Positions 1-3,932 of a DNA stretch of 5,545 nt are shown here, one piece after another. The stretch is taken from assembly GCA_021774205.1 (NCBI GenBank), contig JAJFJI010000137.1, forward strand, positions 1 through 5,545, in the 5' to 3' direction. Source of the DNA: Nitrosomonas sp. (GTDB lineage Bacteria; Pseudomonadota; Gammaproteobacteria; Burkholderiales; Nitrosomonadaceae). The number at the start of each line of letters is the position of its first letter. Positions within the stretch are counted from its first letter, which is position 1. The notes below the pieces were generated by a model. That model was not told where the DNA came from, ran no database searches, and was given only the letters and a program-made list of their open reading frames with translations. Made by a program: the position numbers and the translations under genes.

Positions 1-251
1 TCTGGCAGAACAATATTTAATTCTAATACTTCCTGATCCTCATCCTGCTCAAAATTAACGCTGATTGCATCTTGCTCAACTTGCACATATTTACGTATGA
101 CGTCCAACAATTCTTTTTGTAATTGCGGAAGATACGAAGGCTTATTACGAAAAGTCCGCTCGTGAGCAACAAGGATTTGCAGCCGCTCTTTTGCAAGCGA
201 AGCTGTAGCTGTTTTGGGTTTAGATGCTCTAAAATAATCTAATAAGCTCAT
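1..251 (-). CDS. minE: MinE, cell division topological specificity factor (3' end cut by window)
   Basis: MinE stimulates the ATPase of membrane-bound MinD, displaces MinC, and so drives the pole-to-pole oscillation that confines the division inhibitor to the poles. I translated 83 complete codons from the ATG at 249-251. The product begins MSLLDYFR, the amphipathic membrane-targeting start of MinE. It continues with AKERLQILVAHER, the MinD-contacting anti-MinCD segment, and then YLPQLQKELLDVIRKYV and an acidic stretch ending LELNIVLP, the dimerising beta/alpha topological-specificity domain. E. coli MinE is 88 residues, so probably only about 5-8 residues lie beyond position 1. The start codon overlaps the minD stop by 4 bp (ATGA) and is preceded by a GGGAG ribosome site, consistent with translational coupling to minD. 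Family identity is very secure; only the C-terminal end is unseen. Confidence 0.96.
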   Translation of the reverse strand, partial: MSLLDYFRASKPKTATASLAKERLQILVAHERTFRNKPSYLPQLQKELLDVIRKYVQVEQDAISVNFEQDEDQEVLELNIVLP

Positions 252-1060
252 GATTTTCTCCCAAACAACTTACTGAAAAATCCTTTCTTACCATCGATAA
301 ATCGATGTGGGCGCTTCTCACCCAGATACCGAGCAACAACATCAGCATAAGCTTGGCCTGCCTCACTCTTATCGTTCAGAATTACTGGACTACCTGCATT
401 TGACGCAGTCAAAACTGTCTTCGATTCCGGAATAATACCCAAAAGATGCAAAGATAGTATTTCCTGCACATCATCAAGACCTAACATCTCGCCAGATTTT
501 ACTCTGCTCGGTTCATAACGGGTAAGCAGCAAATATTCCTTGATTGGCTCTTCACCATTCTCCGCCCTTCGTGACTTACTTGATAGAATACCCAACATAC
601 GGTCTGAGTCTCTAACAGAAGAAATTTCCGGATTGGTCACTACGAATGCATCATCTGCAAAATAAAGCGCCAGATTAGCGCCTTTCTCAATACCAGCGGG
701 AGAGTCGCACACAATATACTTAAAGTCCTTAGACAATTCATCTAAAACTCGACCAACACCTTCCAGACTTAAAGCATCTTTATCGCGCGTTTGCGAAGCA
801 GGCAATATATACAACAGGTTGCAATTTTTATCGCGAATCAATGCTTGACTAAGACTCGCCTCTCCATTGATAACATTTACAAAATCATACACAACTCGTC
901 GCTCGCAACCCATAATCAAGTCCAGATTACGCAAGCCAACATCAAAATCGATGACTGCTGTTTTATGGCCCTTTTTAGCAAGCCCCATAGCAATTGCTGC
1001 ACTTGTTGTTGTTTTACCAACACCACCTTTTCCTGACGTTACGACAATGATTCTCGCCAA
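248..1060 (-). CDS. minD: MinD, septum-site-determining ATPase
   Basis: MinD is a ParA/MinD-type ATPase that dimerises with ATP on the inner membrane, recruits MinC to block FtsZ ring formation, and is released by MinE. The 270-residue product is full length (E. coli 270). It shows the deviant Walker A motif GKGGVGKTT at residues 10-18, with signature lysine K11 and P-loop K16. It also has the switch I segment VIDFDVGLRN with D38 and D40, and switch II CDSPAGIEKGA with D119. The C-terminal amphipathic membrane helix KKGFFSKLFGRKS occupies 258-270. The start is a TTG at 1058-1060: it gives the expected MARIIVVTSGKGG beginning, has an excellent AGGAGG 5 nt upstream, and no better ATG exists nearby. 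minC ends 15 bp upstream and minE overlaps by 4 bp downstream. No key residue is missing. Confidence 0.98.
   Translation of the reverse strand: MARIIVVTSGKGGVGKTTTSAAIAMGLAKKGHKTAVIDFDVGLRNLDLIMGCERRVVYDFVNVINGEASLSQALIRDKNCNLLYILPASQTRDKDALSLEGVGRVLDELSKDFKYIVCDSPAGIEKGANLALYFADDAFVVTNPEISSVRDSDRMLGILSSKSRRAENGEEPIKEYLLLTRYEPSRVKSGEMLGLDDVQEILSLHLLGIIPESKTVLTASNAGSPVILNDKSEAGQAYADVVARYLGEKRPHRFIDGKKGFFSKLFGRKS
258..262 (-). promoter_or_regulatory. Ribosome binding site of minE inside minD
   Basis: On the minus strand GGGAG stands 6 nt before the minE ATG (249-251). It lies within the last codons of minD. It supports this ATG as the real start and indicates that minE can be re-initiated by ribosomes finishing minD. 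Confidence 0.75.
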
Positions 1061-1065
1061 CTGAG

Positions 1066-1071
1066 CCTCCT
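1066..1071 (-). promoter_or_regulatory. Strong Shine-Dalgarno of minD, fixing a TTG start
   Basis: The minus strand reads AGGAGG followed by a 5-nt spacer (CTCAG) and TTG. This near-consensus site, together with the conserved MinD N-terminus right after it, shows that minD uses a TTG start. A strong ribosome site with a weak start codon may help set the MinC:MinD ratio; that last point is inference. Confidence 0.85.
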
Positions 1072-1075
1072 ATAC

Positions 1076-1852
1076 TTAAGTCTTTGCAATGTCTTTAATA
1101 AATAACGCACGATCCTGTAAGTAGATCTGAACCGGTTTTTTTCGCAAATCTTCATCAAAATCTTCACTGGTTTTATAATCACCCGCTATGGAAATAAGCT
1201 CTGCCTGCAAATCAAAACAAAAAATTCGCGCATCCTTGTTCCCTTGAACCCCAGCCAAAGCCCTTCCTCTTAATGTATTGTAAACATGAATATTTCCCTC
1301 AGCCATAATTTCAGCACCTGCACTCACCTGTGACAAAACCACCAAATCACCCGCAGCATAAATACGTTGACCTGAACGGATCGGATACGTAATCAATGTT
1401 GTTGCTGGCGATGCAGGTGCAGGAGCTGCAACAGATTCAACAGTCTGCTCAACTGGTTCTGGTTTGTGCGCTGGCTCATCAATTACAGGCTTTCGTGTTT
1501 CGGCAGAGGCACTATCACGAATAGCATCAATCGTGAGAAAAAGTTCTCGTGCTTGCTTATTTTGTTGCTCGTTTCCGCCACGTATACCAATGGGAAAAAG
1601 CCCAAGCTTGCGAAGAAAATCTATTAACGCAACTATATCTAAATCATAATTGTGCTTATTCAGTGCCTGCACATCGAATACCAATGGCGAATTTTTAAAA
1701 AAATCAGGTGCTTGCCTGATTTTTTCCTGCAAAACTTGCTCAATAGCAGGCAAATCATTATTGTACAGTATCAGCACAGGCACAAAAAATGTACTACTTT
1801 TAAATTCAAGTACTGGTGGTGTATAAGGCTTTCGTTGAGGATCTGTCGACAT
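1076..1852 (-). CDS. minC: MinC, septum site-determining FtsZ inhibitor
   Basis: MinC prevents FtsZ ring assembly at the poles; its N-domain acts on FtsZ filaments and its C-domain binds MinD and the FtsZ tail. The 258-residue product has an N-terminal alpha/beta domain at about 15-112, including FFVPVLILY and LRKLGLFPIGIRGG. A flexible Ala/Pro/Glu-rich linker follows at about 113-152. The C-terminal right-handed beta-helix domain spans about 155-256, with the signature RSGQRIYAAGDLVVL, then AEGNIHVYNTLRGRALAG (184-201) and ARIFCFDLQAELISIAG (208-224). E. coli MinC is 231 residues; the extra length sits mainly in the linker. The ATG at 1850-1852 has only a weak purine-poor ribosome site, but no alternative start fits better. 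It is the first gene of the operon, with minD starting 15 bp after its TAA. A terminator-like hairpin lies within its early coding part (1698-1725). Confidence 0.96.
   Translation of the reverse strand: MSTDPQRKPYTPPVLEFKSSTFFVPVLILYNNDLPAIEQVLQEKIRQAPDFFKNSPLVFDVQALNKHNYDLDIVALIDFLRKLGLFPIGIRGGNEQQNKQARELFLTIDAIRDSASAETRKPVIDEPAHKPEPVEQTVESVAAPAPASPATTLITYPIRSGQRIYAAGDLVVLSQVSAGAEIMAEGNIHVYNTLRGRALAGVQGNKDARIFCFDLQAELISIAGDYKTSEDFDEDLRKKPVQIYLQDRALFIKDIAKT
1698..1725. other. Perfect terminator-like inverted repeat inside minC
   Basis: An 11-bp perfect inverted repeat (AAAAAATCAGG / CCTGATTTTTT) encloses a 6-nt loop. Read on either strand it looks like a small intrinsic terminator: a CAGG/CCTG-cored stem followed by a run of six or seven T. 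In minC it covers roughly codons 43-52, about 127 nt downstream of the start codon. The structure is certain from the sequence. The GC core is short, so efficient termination is doubtful, and the protein encoded there (KIRQAPDFFKN) is compatible with a chance origin. Confidence 0.5.
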
Positions 1853-1919
1853 CCGTTAGGCCCACTTGATTACATTGATAGATCGGCATTCTAATCCCAA
1901 AAGATCAATTGAGCGAGAA

Positions 1920-1948
1920 ATTATACTGCAACATACTGGTTCACAGTA
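1920..1948 (-). promoter_or_regulatory. Candidate minCDE promoter with inverted repeat over the -35 region
   Basis: On the minus strand a perfect -10 hexamer TATAAT occupies 1925-1920. It would start transcription near 1913 and give a leader of about 60 nt before minC. No good -35 sits at 16-18 bp (the closest are TACTGT-like). That stretch instead holds the inverted repeat TACTG-N5-CAGTA (1934-1948). Such an arrangement is typical of an activator or repressor site overlapping the -35 position, but no regulator can be named. The spacing does not match the E. coli LexA consensus (CTGT-N8-ACAG). Confidence 0.4.
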
Positions 1949-1960
1949 GGTTCTAAATTG

Positions 1961-1990
1961 TTCCCGCTTAATCAATCGAATCAGCGGGGA
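1961..1990. repeat. Hairpin with GC-rich stem upstream of minC
   Basis: TTCCCGCT (1961-1968) pairs with AGCGGGGA (1983-1990), one pair being G-U in the plus-strand RNA, around a 14-nt loop. It stands out in an AT-rich spacer. No T-run follows on either strand, so it is not a standard terminator. It lies about 35 bp upstream of the min -10 element. Role unknown. Confidence 0.4.
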
Positions 1991-2160
1991 TCTATATACG
2001 CAAGCGCATCAATAACTTACAATTATATCTGTTATTCAATTTATTCTTTAGATTAATACTACCTTACGAGGGTAGAAGTATATTATACCTATCAATAGCA
2101 AAAGATAGGAATCTTAAACCAAATTCTAATCTTACCGCATCAAGCTTTATTTACATAGAA

Positions 2161-2199
2161 AACCATATCTGATAAAAATTTATCAAAAATCAGTTGGTT
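2161..2199. repeat. Two-part AT-rich inverted repeat
   Basis: AACCA (2161-2165) pairs with TGGTT (2195-2199), and inside it CTGAT (2169-2173) pairs with ATCAG (2189-2193). The arms are separated by a small 3/1 internal loop, and the inner arms surround a 15-nt A/T-rich loop. A separate overlapping palindrome GATAAA-AA-TTTATC occupies 2171-2184. In such AT-rich DNA short palindromes are expected, so function is unproven. Confidence 0.3.
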
Positions 2200-2264
2200 G
2201 CTAAAATATATACAAATCGATTGAAAAAATAATAAAAATATCAAATTTCTTTCTCACCTAAAAG

Positions 2265-2408
2265 ATGAATTTAGCAACACGACACCGTTTTGTACTGGAT
2301 CTAACACTACAATACGGTGTTGCCATACTAAAGGACCCACACCATTGCCTACGCATAGCATCTTGTTTTGCAGTATCATTTCTCAGCGCAAATTCTGTAT
2401 TCAGCTGA
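2265..2408 (+). pseudogene. 47-codon open frame, probable remnant of a longer gene
   Basis: An ATG at 2265-2267 opens a frame to the TGA at 2406-2408, giving a 47-residue product beginning MNLATRHRFVLDLTLQYG. The segment LDLTLQYGVAILKDPHHC resembles, from memory, a recurrent N-terminal motif of uncharacterised bacterial proteins of the form L-x-x-L-x-x-x-Y/H-G-x-x-(L/I)-x-x-D-P-x-R-C. In those it is followed by LLRD-(Y/F/L)-CG and REI. After DPHHC the resemblance stops. A different frame from about 2345 to the stop at 2420 (LFCSIISQRKFC) could be a shifted continuation, but that match is weak. There is no good ribosome site (only AAAAG before the ATG). A genuine small protein is the alternative reading; I favour a decayed fragment. 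Confidence 0.3.
2282..2320. repeat. 13-bp near-perfect inverted repeat
   Basis: ACACCGTTTTGTA (2282-2294) pairs with TACAATACGGTGT (2308-2320) with a single T-T mismatch and a 13-nt loop. Outside it, GCAACAC (2274-2280) can alternatively pair with GTGTTGC (2317-2323), so the left arm looks like an older, longer arm into which about 5 nt were inserted or duplicated. No T-run follows on either strand. It lies inside the 2265-2408 open frame and about 150 bp upstream of the plus-strand gene. It could be an operator, a transposon-end relic or an RNA structure; none can be chosen from sequence alone. Confidence 0.45.
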
Positions 2409-2466
2409 TTTTTCCAGAATAATTACAGTTGTATCAAACATCACCACTAGACTAAACTTCACAAAT

Positions 2467-3729
2467 ATGCGTAAAAACATCCTGTTATTTACCATTTGTT
2501 TATTTTTTATTCCGCTGCTGACACTAGCAGCTTTCTTGATGCTGGCTATTGAAACGCAACCTCGCGTTGATCGTCAGGTTACACTAACGTCAGAACATAT
2601 CGCGCGAGCAAAGCACATCATTGACACACACCGTAACCAGGTTGCCATCGATCAACTCGCTATTGCCAGTATACTTTCAGAAGATGCTGACATTGTCGCA
2701 AATTATCTAGCAAATCGCTTTACAAAGGGAAACGCGCAAATCTCGATTGCCGACCAAAGCGCCCACATTCATCTTAGCCTTCCCATCCCGCAAAGCCTAT
2801 TCAATGGCTATTTAAATTTCGAAGCAACCTTGATTCAAACAGCCGCCTTACCACAACTTCAGTCAGCACGCATTGGCAATCTTGCCCTGCCAGATTTTCT
2901 AACAAATTTATTGATATCTCAGCTTATCTACTCGTTACAAAGAAACCCCAACATCCATAAGGGCTTAGACGCAATCAAACTAGTTCAAATATCACCAAAT
3001 AAAATAAACATTATGTATCACCGCCAGAATAACAATTTATTAACGCAAGAAATAAACTTTCCGGGCTTTAGCAAGAAAGCGCAAACACAGATTTATCACT
3101 ATCACATGCTATTAGTCAAAAACAGTCGGCAAAGTAGCACAAAAACTGTTTCACTATCAGAAATTCTACCGCCGTTAATGCATATTGCCGCCAAACATTC
3201 AATCAATGGAGACGCATTAGAGGAAAACCGCGCAGTGATTCTGGCAACAGCAATCCATGCACTAGGAATGTCAACAAAACTGTTTATTCCTGATGCCATT
3301 AACTGGCCGCGTCCTGCTGAACAGTTAGTCACCCTCGAAGGACGTCATGATTTTGCCAAACATTTTATTGCGTCAGCCGCTATCACAGCTTACACGAACA
3401 CGAAACTGTCCGATGCAGTTGGCTTATTTAAAGAAATCATTGATTCACGACATGGAAGTGGCTTTTCATTCAGTGATATCACCGCCAATCGGGCCGGTAC
3501 ACAATTTGGAAAGAAAGCCGTGGCAAGTACGGCAGACGCACAACAACTTCAGCGATTGGTGGCTGGTGGGCTCAATGACGCCGACTTGATGCCACCCTGG
3601 TCAGATCTTCCTGGAAATATGTCAGAAACAGAATTTAAAGCGCGTTTTGGAAATATTAATACACCCGCCTATAAAAATATGATGCAGGTAATAGAAAACC
3701 GCGTTTCAATGCTCAGCGTGCTACGCTAA
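2467..3729 (+). CDS. Membrane-anchored protein of unknown function with a YfiM-like C-terminal region
   Basis: The product has 420 residues from the ATG at 2467. I do not recognise a characterised function. Residues 1-28 are a positively charged start (MRKN) and one hydrophobic segment (about 5-27), so it is a signal anchor or uncleaved signal peptide with the bulk in the periplasm. No lipobox cysteine is seen. Residues about 30-215 form a first region containing DADIVANYLANRF and PQSLFNGYLNFEA, a pattern I recall from conserved hypothetical proteins of other Proteobacteria. Residues about 292-348 form a second conserved region: GRHDFAKHFIASAAIT, GLFKEIIDS, then RHGSGFSFSDITANRAG. The order HF-x2-SA, G-x2-KE-x2-D, GSG-F/W-S-x2-D, AG resembles E. 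coli YfiM (DUF2279), a small lipoprotein of unknown role; this is inference. A TTG at 2368 would add 33 residues in front of the signal segment and is therefore unlikely. No clear ribosome site precedes 2467. It stands alone, divergent from min and convergent with the TPR gene. Confidence 0.8.
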   Translation: MRKNILLFTICLFFIPLLTLAAFLMLAIETQPRVDRQVTLTSEHIARAKHIIDTHRNQVAIDQLAIASILSEDADIVANYLANRFTKGNAQISIADQSAHIHLSLPIPQSLFNGYLNFEATLIQTAALPQLQSARIGNLALPDFLTNLLISQLIYSLQRNPNIHKGLDAIKLVQISPNKINIMYHRQNNNLLTQEINFPGFSKKAQTQIYHYHMLLVKNSRQSSTKTVSLSEILPPLMHIAAKHSINGDALEENRAVILATAIHALGMSTKLFIPDAINWPRPAEQLVTLEGRHDFAKHFIASAAITAYTNTKLSDAVGLFKEIIDSRHGSGFSFSDITANRAGTQFGKKAVASTADAQQLQRLVAGGLNDADLMPPWSDLPGNMSETEFKARFGNINTPAYKNMMQVIENRVSMLSVLR

Positions 3730-3875
3730 CCTCTAAGCTTTTCACAAAATCGCCAGCGCTCCGTCAAGTTAGCATTGATGGACTCAAAATTACCCAGATG
3801 TTTAGGCGATCCGGGAAGACTCGCCCACTGTGTTACGCCTCTTGGAAAAAGCCAGCCATTCCCGACAAGACGTGC
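3726..3875 (-). pseudogene. Start-less open frame, possible C-terminal gene fragment
   Basis: On the minus strand a 49-codon frame lies between an in-frame TAG at 3876-3878 and a TAG at 3726-3728. It has no ATG and no plausible start. Its translation includes NGWLFPRGVTQWASLPGSPK and ends NANLTERWRFCEKLRG, a protein-like composition. The stretch 3781-3900 is about 51% GC by hand count, higher than the flanking genes, as expected for former coding DNA of other origin rather than for a spacer. An open run of this length is not rare by chance, and I cannot name a family, so this is tentative. Confidence 0.2.
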
Positions 3876-3928
3876 CTAACAGTCAATCACTTCCCTGATC
3901 GCTGAACTTATTAATACTAGCTTGACGG
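3761..3928. repeat. Imperfect 19-bp inverted repeat bracketing the convergent spacer
   Basis: CCGTCAAGTTAGCATTGAT (3761-3779) is matched by the reverse complement of 3910-3928, CCGTCAAGCTAGTATTAAT, at 16 of 19 positions; the outer 8 bp are identical. The arms lie at the ends of a 168-bp segment. This geometry fits a small non-autonomous element or the relic of an insertion sequence, although I see no convincing target-site duplication. It could also be a long-range stem shared by the convergent transcripts. The 203-bp spacer 3730-3932 holds no intact gene and no classical terminator with a T-run. Confidence 0.4.
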
Positions 3929-3932
3929 CGTT

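Larger units (their letters stand above)
1853..2466. other. Long AT-rich divergent intergenic region
   Basis: This 614-bp gap separates the min operon (leftward) from the membrane-protein gene (rightward). It is strongly AT-rich in its middle, about 25% GC over 2041-2280 by hand count against roughly 40-45% in the neighbouring genes. I see a likely min promoter near 1920-1948, hairpins at 1961-1990, 2161-2199 and 2282-2320, and a small open frame at 2265-2408. I see no tRNA, no rRNA, no tandem repeat and no intact gene of normal length. Confidence 0.7.

Noticed and set aside
1934..1948. LexA (SOS) box upstream of minC
   Set aside because: The repeat is TACTG-N5-CAGTA; the E. coli-type LexA box needs CTGT-N8-ACAG, so the spacing is wrong.
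2059..2075. CTACC/GGTAG hairpin in the divergent spacer
   Set aside because: Only a 5-6 bp stem in AT-rich surroundings and no T-run on either side; not distinguishable from chance.
2395..2423. Promoter for the plus-strand gene using AATAAT at 2418-2423
   Set aside because: The hexamer is a fair -10 at a sensible distance from 2467, but nothing like TTGACA occurs 16-18 bp upstream (CTGTAT at best). Too weak in AT-rich DNA to list as a feature.
2368..2466. TTG-started 33-residue N-terminal extension of the plus-strand membrane protein
   Set aside because: It would put a non-hydrophobic, unpatterned segment in front of a typical positively charged signal anchor (MRKN...), has no ribosome site, and overlaps the separate 2265-2408 frame. 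The ATG at 2467 is the natural start.
3805..3825. GGCGA/TCGCC hairpin as a shared terminator of the convergent genes
   Set aside because: The stem is only 5 bp with an 11-nt loop and no T-run follows on either strand.
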